From: SB15 sp964639245
GTDB lineage: Bacteria; Chloroflexota; Anaerolineae; Aggregatilineales; J027
DNA length: 64,000 bases
Direction of reading: 5' to 3'
Assembly: GCA_964639245.1 (NCBI GenBank)
Contig: CAZXCU010000018.1
Span: 43,334 to 107,333, forward strand
Both the position numbers and the translations under genes were made by a program. How positions within the stretch are numbered: position 1 is the stretch's first letter; each line of letters starts with the position of its first letter. Shown here one piece after another: positions 25,754 through 34,497 of the stretch. The notes beneath the pieces were generated by a model, which saw only the letters and a list, made by a program, of their open reading frames with translations, was not told the DNA's origin and searched no databases.

Positions 25754-27568
25754 TTAGGCGACCATTTCGCCGGATGCCTCAATGTATTCAAGGCTTTGAT
25801 GGCGGAAGTAGGTGTTGTAGAGTTCTGCGTAATGTCCCTGCTGGGCAAGGAGTTCGTCGTGACTGCCTTCCTCAATGATTTTGCCTTCGCGCAGCACGAT
25901 AATCCGGTCTGCGTTTTTGATGGTACTCAAGCGGTGGGCAACCACAATCGATGTGCGGTTTGCCATGACGGTATCCAATCCCTCTTGAATCAAAGTTTCG
26001 GTCAGAGGGTCAATGCTGGCGGTGGCTTCATCCAGAATAAAAATGGACGGATTTTGCAACAGCACCCGCGCTAAGGAGACTAACTGGCGCTGTCCCATGG
26101 AGAGGCTGCTGCCGCGTTCACCGACTTGTGTTTGTAACCCCTGCGGCAAACTTTTAATCCAATCACCCGCGCCGACTTCATGCGCCGCCCGCATAACATC
26201 TTCATCGGTGGCATCGGGGCTGCCGTAACGAATGTTATCAATCACCGTACCGTCGAATAAAAAGGGCGATTGGGTCACAATCCCCAGATGTTTGCGGTAA
26301 TCAATCAGGGACAAGCTGCGAATGTCATGCCGATCAATCAGGAGTTGCCCCCCCTGAAATTCGTAGAATCGCGCAATCAACTTGGTGATGCTCGATTTGC
26401 CCGACCCGGTATGCCCGACCAGCGCCAAGGTTTCCCCTGCCCGAATCGTTAGGGAGAAATTTTTCAGGACGGTTTCTTTGTCGTTGTAGGAAAAATCCAC
26501 CTTTTCAAAGCGGATTTCACCCCGCAAACTGTCCAGCGTTTTGTTGTCGGTCTGCACAACTTTGGGTTCAGCGTCCATGATGGCAAAAATCCGTTCACCT
26601 GCCGCCAAACCCAACTGAAATTGACTCCAGAAAGAGGCGATGCTGGTCAAAGGAAACCAGAACAAGGCCATCCCCTGAATGAACAAATACCAGTCACCCG
26701 CACTCAGGGAACCACTGCGGGCATAGTCGCCACCAAAATACAACAAACTGGCTGTTCCTAATCCAAAAAACACGTTCAGGATGGGAAAAATGCTGGTAAA
26801 GGTGTAACCCGTCCGCACATTGATTTTGTAAGCACGCTGGTTGACATCCAGAAATTCATCGTAAATGGCGTGTTCTTGGCGGAAGGTTTTGGCGACACCA
26901 ATCCCGCTAATGGTTTCCTGAAAGTGATTGCTCACCTCTGCCAGCACACGACGCGATTGTGTCACCCAATCACGGGCGATTTTGCGAAAACTGAGCGCCA
27001 CGATGATGATAAACGGCGAAATCGTGAGCAGCACAAAGGTCAAGCGCACATCAATCGTGAATAAATAGCTGACTAGAAAACCGACCAGCAGTACGCGACT
27101 CATGAGATCAATCGTCAAAACCACGACTTGCGCGAAGGCGGCGGTATCCGAAGTGACACGGCTAACAATTTTTGCGGAGGGATAGGTGTCATAGAACGAT
27201 AGATCGCGTTCGGTGACGGCATCAAAAGCATCTTCGCGCAGTTGCAGCACGACATTTCCTACTGCTTCGGCGGACAGCCAACCGCGCAGCATATTAAATA
27301 CCCATGACAAAGACGCGACTATACTAATCATCACAGTGATGAGCAGCAGGTTTGCTCCATCAGAATCCTCTTGGAGGGTGTCCAGACTGCGCGAAATGAT
27401 AATTGGGAGGAGAACATCCACCCCGGCGGTTAAAACAACGGCGGTTGCCACAATTGCCATGCGCGGAAACTGCGGACGGAAATAGGTAATAATACGTTTG
27501 ACCAATGCACCATCAGCATATTGGCGGTCATAGGCCTCCGCGTCGAGGCCATCCATAATAAAGCCCAT
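25754..27568 (-). CDS. ABC exporter half-transporter, subunit B
   Basis: A 604-residue type IV ABC protein: six membrane helices (about 40-330) then an ATPase domain. Walker A is GHTGSGKSS and Walker B IFILDEATASID retains the catalytic Glu, but the signature motif is LSMGQ rather than LSGGQ. It therefore looks like the catalytic-Glu partner of an asymmetric heterodimer. A textbook AGGAGGAA precedes ATG 27568. Lipids, drugs or peptides are possible substrates. Confidence 0.92.
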   Translation of the reverse strand: MGFIMDGLDAEAYDRQYADGALVKRIITYFRPQFPRMAIVATAVVLTAGVDVLLPIIISRSLDTLQEDSDGANLLLITVMISIVASLSWVFNMLRGWLSAEAVGNVVLQLREDAFDAVTERDLSFYDTYPSAKIVSRVTSDTAAFAQVVVLTIDLMSRVLLVGFLVSYLFTIDVRLTFVLLTISPFIIIVALSFRKIARDWVTQSRRVLAEVSNHFQETISGIGVAKTFRQEHAIYDEFLDVNQRAYKINVRTGYTFTSIFPILNVFFGLGTASLLYFGGDYARSGSLSAGDWYLFIQGMALFWFPLTSIASFWSQFQLGLAAGERIFAIMDAEPKVVQTDNKTLDSLRGEIRFEKVDFSYNDKETVLKNFSLTIRAGETLALVGHTGSGKSSITKLIARFYEFQGGQLLIDRHDIRSLSLIDYRKHLGIVTQSPFLFDGTVIDNIRYGSPDATDEDVMRAAHEVGAGDWIKSLPQGLQTQVGERGSSLSMGQRQLVSLARVLLQNPSIFILDEATASIDPLTETLIQEGLDTVMANRTSIVVAHRLSTIKNADRIIVLREGKIIEEGSHDELLAQQGHYAELYNTYFRHQSLEYIEASGEMVA

Positions 27569-27581
27569 CGATTCGTTCCTC

Positions 27582-29375
27582 CTAGACTGCCAGCGCTTCG
27601 GCTTCTAATTCTTCCGAAGGCAGCGCGGCATCATAACGGGCAAAAATACGGCGGTAATGGGGCGAACGGCGCAGCAGTTCTTCATGCGTTCCACTGGCGA
27701 CCAATTTGCCCTGATCAATAACGAGAATCCTGTCTGCCCAGCGAATCTGCGACAGGCGGTGGGTAATGAGCAGTACAGTACGGCCTTGCTGGGCGCGTTT
27801 GATGGCTTTCTGGATTTCATCTTCGGTGGCGCTGTCAATCGCGCTGGTCGAATCGTCCAGAATCAAGATACGCGGGTTGCTCAAAAAAGCGCGGGCAAGG
27901 GCAATGCGCTGACGCTGACCGCCTGAAAGGGTCACGCCACGTTCACCGACTTTGGTCTGGTAGCCGTCCTGAAAGGACAATATAAAATTGTGGGCTTGGG
28001 CTTCTTTAGCAGCCTGCTCAATTTGTTCCTGCGTGGCATCCGTTGCACCAAAGGCGATATTTTCACCTACCGTCCGCGAGAATAGGAAAATGTCCTGCTC
28101 AATTTTTGAAATCTGGGAACGCAGCGCGTCCAAACTCCATTCACGGACATCAACCCCATCAATCAAAATGCGTCCGTTGGTGGCATCATAGGTGCGATTG
28201 ACCAGTTCGGTGAGCGTACTTTTGCCTGACCCGGTTTGTCCCACAATAGCAACGGTTTGACCCGGTTCCACATGAAACGAGATGTTTTCCAGCACAACCC
28301 CATCTTCATAGCCGAAAGAGACATTTTCAAAGGCGATTTCGCCGCGCAACGTTCCAGCATATCCCACAGCATTTTCATCTAGGTCTGTTTCGGCGTTGAT
28401 GATGGTCAAAATTCGTCTGGCGCTGTTAATCCCGTTTTCCATCAATGACCATGTGTAAATGGAGATGAACACCGGGAAACGCCACACCCCGAACAAGCCC
28501 ATCACCGCGATGATGTTGGCAATAGAAAGTTCATCTGCCCGATACAAAATCATGCTGTGCAAGAACATCAGCCCGAAAGCCACCCCGTACATCAAGAGGG
28601 GCAGATAGCGGGATTCAATCCGTCCCTGTTGCACGAAGTAATCTTTGAACAATCGGGCATTCCGTCGGAACTTCAACCGTTCAAAGGCTTCTTGAGCGCT
28701 GGCTTTGACAATTTCAATGCCAGAAACCGTTTCTTCCAGCCCCGCATTCATTACGCCAAATTGTTCACGCTGCTTGGCAATGACCGGATTCAAACGGCTG
28801 GTGTAGCGGCGCACCACAAACACGTAAATGGTCAGAAATGCAAACGGTGTCAGCAGCAAATCGACCTTGATGCTGGCAATGAAAATCAGCGGCATGGCAA
28901 TCCCGATAAAACTGTCATACACGAAGATAAAACCGGGAACCACCATGTCGCTTAATCCCTGCATATCTTCGGTAGCGCGTGCCATGATGTCCCCGGTGCG
29001 TTGGCGGTCATGGAACACCTGACTTTTAGAAAGCAAACTGCTATACAGTTCTTCCCGTGAGTCGCGCTGCACCCGTTTACCGAGGGTTTCTAAGAGCAAC
29101 CCGCCTGTTAGCGAGGACATGCTATCCAGACAGGCAACGCCAGCCGCAGTCAGGGCGATGTAAAGCAAGGCATTGTCTGAGGTGGGATTAAGAACTTCTT
29201 CCGCCGCCCGTCCAATCAACACCTGTAAGGTGGAAAATGAAACATAGGCGCTTATCCAACACAGAGTCGCAAAAATCAGAAAATACTTATGCCGCCAGAC
29301 ATGCGAGGCAAGCCAGCGAGCAGGTGAGGTGCGGTTATACGTATACGCATTGGCTACGGTGAATTCACTTTTCAA
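27582..29375 (-). CDS. ABC exporter half-transporter, subunit A
   Basis: A 597-residue half-transporter with six membrane helices and an ATPase domain. Walker A is GQTGSGKST and the signature LSGGQRQR is canonical, but Walker B reads ILILDDSTSAID, with Asp in place of the catalytic Glu. This pairs with the reverse pattern in the partner 13 bases downstream, as in TM287/288-type heterodimers with one degenerate site. The start is TTG at 29375 with AGGGGAAA upstream; no Met occurs in the first 80 residues. Confidence 0.9.
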   Translation of the reverse strand: MKSEFTVANAYTYNRTSPARWLASHVWRHKYFLIFATLCWISAYVSFSTLQVLIGRAAEEVLNPTSDNALLYIALTAAGVACLDSMSSLTGGLLLETLGKRVQRDSREELYSSLLSKSQVFHDRQRTGDIMARATEDMQGLSDMVVPGFIFVYDSFIGIAMPLIFIASIKVDLLLTPFAFLTIYVFVVRRYTSRLNPVIAKQREQFGVMNAGLEETVSGIEIVKASAQEAFERLKFRRNARLFKDYFVQQGRIESRYLPLLMYGVAFGLMFLHSMILYRADELSIANIIAVMGLFGVWRFPVFISIYTWSLMENGINSARRILTIINAETDLDENAVGYAGTLRGEIAFENVSFGYEDGVVLENISFHVEPGQTVAIVGQTGSGKSTLTELVNRTYDATNGRILIDGVDVREWSLDALRSQISKIEQDIFLFSRTVGENIAFGATDATQEQIEQAAKEAQAHNFILSFQDGYQTKVGERGVTLSGGQRQRIALARAFLSNPRILILDDSTSAIDSATEDEIQKAIKRAQQGRTVLLITHRLSQIRWADRILVIDQGKLVASGTHEELLRRSPHYRRIFARYDAALPSEELEAEALAV

Positions 29376-29417
29376 GGTGTTTCCCCTGCATTTTCAAGTG
29401 GGTTTTCAAAAGAAATA

Positions 29418-29457
29418 AAATGGCCTGTGGATTTTTTCGCAAGTCCTCAGGCCATTT
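29418..29457. repeat. 10-bp inverted repeat in the ABC exporter leader
   Basis: AAATGGCCTG and its exact complement CAGGCCATTT flank 20 bases, giving a stable hairpin in the 5' leader of the exporter transcript. A terminator for something on the plus strand, or a leader regulatory element, are both possible; no U-tract follows. Confidence 0.5.
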
Positions 29458-29574
29458 CACGGAGCGTCGTAGGTCATTCCCTGACTGGTCAATAGGCGCA
29501 CTTGCATTCAGCATCCTTTCTGGTGCGAACTGCATTGGCGAAGAAGAAAAAAGTAGCTATTCCCATAGACTTTT

Positions 29575-29602
29575 AGTATAGCACAAACTTTCTAAAAACC
29601 AA
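29575..29602 (-). promoter_or_regulatory. candidate promoter of the ABC exporter operon
   Basis: On the minus strand TTGGTT (29597-29602) and TATACT (29575-29580) are separated by 16 bases. Transcription from here would include a leader of about 195 bases containing the inverted repeat at 29418-29457. Confidence 0.4.
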
Positions 29603-29687
29603 CCTTAAAAAATTGCACAAATTTTTCGCAGTTCTCCGACTCAAGCGTTATTCTCATAGCCTATTAGGGTTGATATGGGTGAAGGCT

Positions 29688-30602
29688 ATGGCACAAAATC
29701 CACCGCTTTTAGAACGCTACCGATGGATCATTTTACTGGGGATGGGGCTGCTTATTCTGGCAGTGTTCGCTTTTTTCCTGTTTGACCAAGACGAACCTGT
29801 GGCGATTACAATTAATGTTCCCCCGCCAACGGAGACCCATACCCCGATTCCGCCGATTGAAATTTATGTGACTGGCGCAGTGACCAACCCCGAATCGCGG
29901 CATACCCTTCCACCGGACTCGCGGGTCGAGGATGCGATTGAAGCGGCAGGAGGGGCATCGGAAGAAGCGGATTTATCGCTGGTCAATCTGGCAAAACCCT
30001 TGCAAGATGGCGAACAGGTGCATGTGCCTAAAAAGGGTGAACAAATCGCTGTTCCATCGGCAGGGGGTATGACAAGTGTTGCCATCCTTGATTTAAATAT
30101 TGCGACACTGGAAGAATTGGATGCCCTGCCCGGCGTTGGGCCATCTACGGCGCAAGCGATTATAGACTACCGTACTCAAGTCGGCGGTTTTACCAGTGTG
30201 GATGAGCTGGACAATGTATCTGGAATCGGGGCATCCACGCTCGAAGAAATTCGCCCGCTTGTGACTGTTACAGGGGTTGGAGGGGAAGCAACCGAAGCAC
30301 CAACGGAAATTCCTGCCACGGCAACCCACACACCCGTGCCAACAGATACCCCCCGTCCGACCCATACACCTGCACCAACCGCGACCCCCATGCCCACCGA
30401 CCCTCCGTTGATTAACATTAACACGGCAACAGTGGAAGAACTGATGGAACTGCCGGGAATTGGCGAAACCACCGCACAAGCAATTTTTACCTATCGTGAG
30501 GAAAATGGATTATTTACCACGATTGACGAACTCGATAATGTTCCCGGTATTGGCCCGGCAACGCTTGATGAAATTCGTCCTTTTGTGACGATTGAGGATT
30601 AA
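29688..30602 (+). CDS. comEA: ComEA-like protein with SLBB and two helix-hairpin-helix modules
   Basis: A 304-residue membrane-anchored protein. One helix near 12-33 (IILLGMGLLILAVFAFFLF) is followed by an SLBB-type domain (IEIYVTGAVTNPE through EQVHVPKKGE). Two copies of the ComEA HhH pair follow: LDLNIATLEELDALPGVGPS and ININTATVEELMELPGIGE, separated by a Thr/Pro linker. ComEA binds double-stranded DNA outside the membrane during transformation; typical ComEA has one HhH module. Earlier in-frame starts exist from 29613, but ATG 29688 gives a normal N-terminus. A dprA gene at 45.5 kb supports competence. No comEC lies nearby. Confidence 0.82.
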   Translation: MAQNPPLLERYRWIILLGMGLLILAVFAFFLFDQDEPVAITINVPPPTETHTPIPPIEIYVTGAVTNPESRHTLPPDSRVEDAIEAAGGASEEADLSLVNLAKPLQDGEQVHVPKKGEQIAVPSAGGMTSVAILDLNIATLEELDALPGVGPSTAQAIIDYRTQVGGFTSVDELDNVSGIGASTLEEIRPLVTVTGVGGEATEAPTEIPATATHTPVPTDTPRPTHTPAPTATPMPTDPPLININTATVEELMELPGIGETTAQAIFTYREENGLFTTIDELDNVPGIGPATLDEIRPFVTIED

Positions 30603-30623
30603 ATTGAGCAGGGGGTAGGCGAG

Positions 30624-31415
30624 CTATCCACTCGCCTGCCCGATAAACTGCCGAATTTCATCAAAATAGCGCGGGATGCCAACATATAAAATATTGTTGT
30701 GTTCGGCTCCGGGTACACGAAAAATCGTTTTTTGTTCTGATGGTGAAGCATCATACAATGCCTGACCATTGTTCACAGGCAGTAGCGAATCACGTTCCCC
30801 GTGAATCACCAGCAGGGGCATCGAAAGCTGGCTGATTTTTTCCACATTCCGAATTGGGTCAGGAAAATTGGCGAACAACGAAAGGGGTAGCCCAAGCCGC
30901 GCTAACAAGGGTGCTGTCGCTCCGATACCACTTTCGATAATCAACCCCTTAAAATAGTCGGGATACAACGAGGCACTATGAATCGCACAAATGCTGCCCA
31001 GTGAGCGTCCCATGACATACACCGGACTATTTGCCAATCGTGCATTTTCTAGGATGGCGGGCAGGGCGCGAAACACCCCTTCCATATCGGAAAACAATTT
31101 GCTGGTGAGAGGTTTACCGGTACTCCAGCCATACCCGCGATAATCCACCACCAGTAGGGATACCCCCGCCTGATGGTACAAAGTCGCAATGGAGTCGTGG
31201 TCGCTGGCAACTTCGCCATTGCCATGAAAATACACAATGACGGGTTTGTCAGGTTCATGGATGTACAAACGGTAGCCTAAGACGACATGTTCATCTACAG
31301 GAATCGTGCCATCCTTGATTTTGCCTGTTGCATCAAGGTAATGCGCTTTTTCTGTCCGGGGATGAAACAACACCGATAAAACGAGGGGATTGTCCAGCAA
31401 TAAATTCTCCATCAT
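30624..31415 (-). CDS. alpha/beta hydrolase (BAAT/ABHD-like)
   Basis: A 263-residue serine hydrolase. VIVYFHGNGE provides the oxyanion region, VVDYRGYGWSTG follows, the nucleophile is in MGRSLGS, Asp in GERDSLLP and His in GAEHNNI, so the triad is complete. This pattern resembles the ABHD13/17-like depalmitoylase or esterase group. No signal peptide. Its ATG overlaps the M20 peptidase stop (ATGA), making it the last gene of the elp3 operon. Confidence 0.85.
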   Translation of the reverse strand: MMENLLLDNPLVLSVLFHPRTEKAHYLDATGKIKDGTIPVDEHVVLGYRLYIHEPDKPVIVYFHGNGEVASDHDSIATLYHQAGVSLLVVDYRGYGWSTGKPLTSKLFSDMEGVFRALPAILENARLANSPVYVMGRSLGSICAIHSASLYPDYFKGLIIESGIGATAPLLARLGLPLSLFANFPDPIRNVEKISQLSMPLLVIHGERDSLLPVNNGQALYDASPSEQKTIFRVPGAEHNNILYVGIPRYFDEIRQFIGQASG

Positions 31416-32722
31416 TGAGCCTCCCCAAAACGCTGCAAAGCCTGATAAATCGTATTTGCGCCAAATGTCACTGCATCCGCCGGAATCCGTTCATCAGCGG
31501 CATGAATGAGCGGCATAAAGGCAAAATCCTCCGGCAAATTCATGGGTAAAAATCCATAAGTTTGAATCCCTAAGCGGGAGAAATAACGCGCATCCGTCGC
31601 ACCACTAATCAAGAGTGGTACCGGGTAGCCTTGTGGGTCAGCTTCTTTGAGGGTATTTGCCAGCAAATCGAATAAACCCATATCAATACTGCTAGGGCCG
31701 GGTTCATAGCGCGTGACTTCAATCTCAGTTTCGTTTCCTACAATCTGGCGGAGTTCGGAGAGCAGTTGTTCCGGTGTAAAAGTTGGCAAAATCCGCCCAT
31801 CGAGCTTGAGTTCAATTTCACTCGGAATGACATTCAGTTTATGCCCACCATTCACAATGGTTGGACTGACCGTGTTACGAAACTGCGGTTCAAAAAAGCG
31901 TCGTCGTTCTCCCAAGCGTTCCAGCGCAAGATCGACCTGCGAAGGCGTGAGGAGCAGGGTTAAATGCTGCTTAAATTCAACATCTTCGATTTGCTGCGCC
32001 ATCGTTTCCACCATGCGTTTGACAACAGGGGTAATGTGGGGCGGCAAACGATGTTCGTCGAGGGCAGTTAAAAAGTGACCGAGTTTTGCCATTGCTCCAC
32101 CACGGATTGGAAACGCCCCGTGTCCCGCCGGGCCGCGCAAAGTCGCTTTCAAATTGCAGCTTTGCCGTTCCCCAACCATGATGGGATAGAATTTTGTGCC
32201 GCCCAAGTGCAGGGAAAACCCGCCAAATTCGCCTAAGGCAAAGCGGATATTTTCAAAATGTTGGGGGTGATTTTCGACCAGATATTTTGCGCCGTAATCG
32301 GACGTACCTTCCTCATCGCTGACAATCGCCAGAATCACATCGCCCGGCAAGGTGAGATTTTCAGTTTTGGCACGCAAAAACGCGGAAACCAGCATGGCGA
32401 CTCCGCCTTTCATATCCAGCGCACCACGACCCCACACATAGCCATCGGCTTCAACCGCCTCAAACGGGGGATGCTGCCAGTCCTGATTGGCGGTTGTCAC
32501 CACATCCACATGCCCGTACAACAGCAAGGGTTGGGCGGTGCCTGTGCCTTTTAAACGGGCGATCAGATTGGGGCGGTGGGATTCTTTGCCAATGACCGTG
32601 GTTTCAATGCCAGCCTGTTTGAGCAACCCATCCAAGTATTGGATACACAAAATTTCATTACCGGGCGGATTGGTGGTGTCGAAACGAATCAGTTTTTTGA
32701 GAATTTCGATAGGATGGGTCAT
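31412..32722 (-). CDS. M20 family metallopeptidase
   Basis: A 436-residue dizinc amidohydrolase of the ArgE/DapE/CPG2 group. Metal ligands are visible in YGHVDVV, GRGALDMKGG and the catalytic Glu pair in SDEEGTSD; a dimerisation domain (about 190-310) interrupts the catalytic one. It hydrolyses N-acyl amino acids or dipeptides; the substrate is unknown. It overlaps elp3 upstream and the hydrolase downstream by four bases each. Confidence 0.88.
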   Translation of the reverse strand: MTHPIEILKKLIRFDTTNPPGNEILCIQYLDGLLKQAGIETTVIGKESHRPNLIARLKGTGTAQPLLLYGHVDVVTTANQDWQHPPFEAVEADGYVWGRGALDMKGGVAMLVSAFLRAKTENLTLPGDVILAIVSDEEGTSDYGAKYLVENHPQHFENIRFALGEFGGFSLHLGGTKFYPIMVGERQSCNLKATLRGPAGHGAFPIRGGAMAKLGHFLTALDEHRLPPHITPVVKRMVETMAQQIEDVEFKQHLTLLLTPSQVDLALERLGERRRFFEPQFRNTVSPTIVNGGHKLNVIPSEIELKLDGRILPTFTPEQLLSELRQIVGNETEIEVTRYEPGPSSIDMGLFDLLANTLKEADPQGYPVPLLISGATDARYFSRLGIQTYGFLPMNLPEDFAFMPLIHAADERIPADAVTFGANTIYQALQRFGEAQ

Positions 32723-34497
32723 GGGTTCAAATCCCTTATCTGATAGAGGTTGCCGTCTACAAAACCGCGTTTACGATAGTATTCGCGTGTGCCAACTGCG
32801 GAAATCACCGCTAATTTTTGATAGCCACGTTCAGCCGCAAGGTCGACTGCCCGTTCAATCAGGCGTGTACCGAGTCCGGCATGTTGGGCTTTGCCATGTA
32901 GATTTTGCCCGATTTCCACCGCTCGTCCATAAACATGCACTTCCCGGATCATCGCGGCATGGGCTAATTCCGGCACGATGGGTTCATCGGTTGGTAAGGA
33001 AAGGCGTAAAAAGGCCGCGATTTGATTTTCGGCGGTGATATATTGCAGGAAAATTTCTTCGCCGATGGTGGTGTCGTAATGAACTTCCTTGAGGGTCAAC
33101 TCCTCAATCGAGAATTTTTGGCTACCAATTTCACGGCTGCGAATTTCTTGGCTGTGGATTCCCCGTTTTTTAATTTCATCTTCCACAATCTGACGGAAAT
33201 TGGTTTTTTTATTGCCTACCACAATGTCGGTGGAGGGAATGTCCCGAATCACACGGGTCAAACGTACATATTCAGGCGCATCGCGGAAACTTGCCACCAA
33301 CACTTCAAGGAGTTCAGGTTCTTCGTAGGGTCGCCAGTCACCGCGTTCATAGAATTGCATTAACTCGGCGCTTTCGATGAGCGAACAGGGATACACTTTC
33401 AGCTCATCGGGTTTGATGGCGGGGTCACTAAAAAGACGCTGGTAATCTTCAATGTCCAGTTCCGGTGTTGAGCCATATAAATTCGGCATCCAGTGGGCAT
33501 GAATTTTAAAGCCCGCTTTGCGAAGGGCGCGGAGGGCATCCCGGCTACGCTGAACCGTATGCCCGCGCTTGTTCAGCCTCAGCACGTCCTCATTCATACT
33601 CTGGATACCAATTTGAATTTTGGTGCAGCCCAACCGACGCAGGCGAATCGCTTCTGCTTCATCCAGATAGTCCGGGCGGGTTTCGATGACCAAGCCCACA
33701 CTGCGACACTTGGCCTGTTCATTTTCACGGTGTGCCGCTTCTAATTCCTCCCATGTGGCATATTCAAAGCCCATGTTGAGTTCGTCTCGATAGAGCTTGT
33801 TGACCATCTGATTGTAAGATTCAATCATTTGCCGTCCGTCGACCTGCCCTTCGACCAGATTCAACGGATGCAGGCGGGTATGGCGAATCTGCGCTTCGGC
33901 TTCTTCACGGCGGTCAATCTCCTTGCCAAAATCATGCAACGCATCAAAAATGCGTTTGATGAACCAGATTTGATAGGGTTCGGGATAAAATGACCATGTA
34001 CCGCCCAATACGATAATTTCAATTTTATCGGTGCTGTGACCAATTTCTTTGTAGGTCAACAGGCGGGAATAAGTCTGTAGATACGGGTCAAAAGCATTGG
34101 CTTCGGCACGCTGCGCCCCCGGTTCGTCTGCCAGATAACTTTTGGGCATTCGCAAATCGTTGGGGCAAAAAATACACGTACCGGGACAGGGAAATGGTTT
34201 GGTCAACACGGTCATGGGGGTCACGCCGGAATTGGTACGAATCGGCTTACGCTGCAACCGTTCCACCACCGTCGGGTCGTAGGGCGGTAAACCGTGTGTA
34301 TTGGCAAGTTCACGGTAGGCTTGAATCAAATGTTTGCGGGCAAAATAGCCTTTGCCGTCGCGGGGATACTGTTTTAACAGGTTATCAATCGCCCGCCCTT
34401 TGATTTCAGGATTGGCGACAATTTCCCGTAAAATCGGCAGTAAGTTGTCTTGGTGTTCGGCAACATCAAAGGATTCAAACATGGACTCTGTGACCAT
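32719..34497 (-). CDS. elp3: Elp3: tRNA wobble-uridine cm5U synthase (radical SAM/GNAT)
   Basis: A 592-residue Elp3. The radical-SAM cluster ligands are Cys104, Cys108 and Cys111 (CX3CX2C in CPGTCIFCPND), with ADEPGAQRA and IGHSTDKIE typical of the family. The C-terminal GNAT domain has IREVHVYG, AQHAGLGTRL and VGTREYYRKRGF. Elp3 places a carboxymethyl group on U34 of tRNA using acetyl-CoA; Dehalococcoides Elp3, also from Chloroflexota, is structurally characterised. The start may be ATG 34497 or ATG 34482; the latter forms a CATG palindrome with the divergent methyltransferase start. No other Elongator genes are nearby, as expected in bacteria. Confidence 0.93.
   Translation of the reverse strand: MVTESMFESFDVAEHQDNLLPILREIVANPEIKGRAIDNLLKQYPRDGKGYFARKHLIQAYRELANTHGLPPYDPTVVERLQRKPIRTNSGVTPMTVLTKPFPCPGTCIFCPNDLRMPKSYLADEPGAQRAEANAFDPYLQTYSRLLTYKEIGHSTDKIEIIVLGGTWSFYPEPYQIWFIKRIFDALHDFGKEIDRREEAEAQIRHTRLHPLNLVEGQVDGRQMIESYNQMVNKLYRDELNMGFEYATWEELEAAHRENEQAKCRSVGLVIETRPDYLDEAEAIRLRRLGCTKIQIGIQSMNEDVLRLNKRGHTVQRSRDALRALRKAGFKIHAHWMPNLYGSTPELDIEDYQRLFSDPAIKPDELKVYPCSLIESAELMQFYERGDWRPYEEPELLEVLVASFRDAPEYVRLTRVIRDIPSTDIVVGNKKTNFRQIVEDEIKKRGIHSQEIRSREIGSQKFSIEELTLKEVHYDTTIGEEIFLQYITAENQIAAFLRLSLPTDEPIVPELAHAAMIREVHVYGRAVEIGQNLHGKAQHAGLGTRLIERAVDLAAERGYQKLAVISAVGTREYYRKRGFVDGNLYQIRDLNP

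Noticed and set aside
34352..34480. Longer N-terminus of the Trm9-like methyltransferase
   Set aside because: The extension is antisense to elp3 coding sequence, and a good ribosome site with ATG at 34481 starts right before the conserved region.
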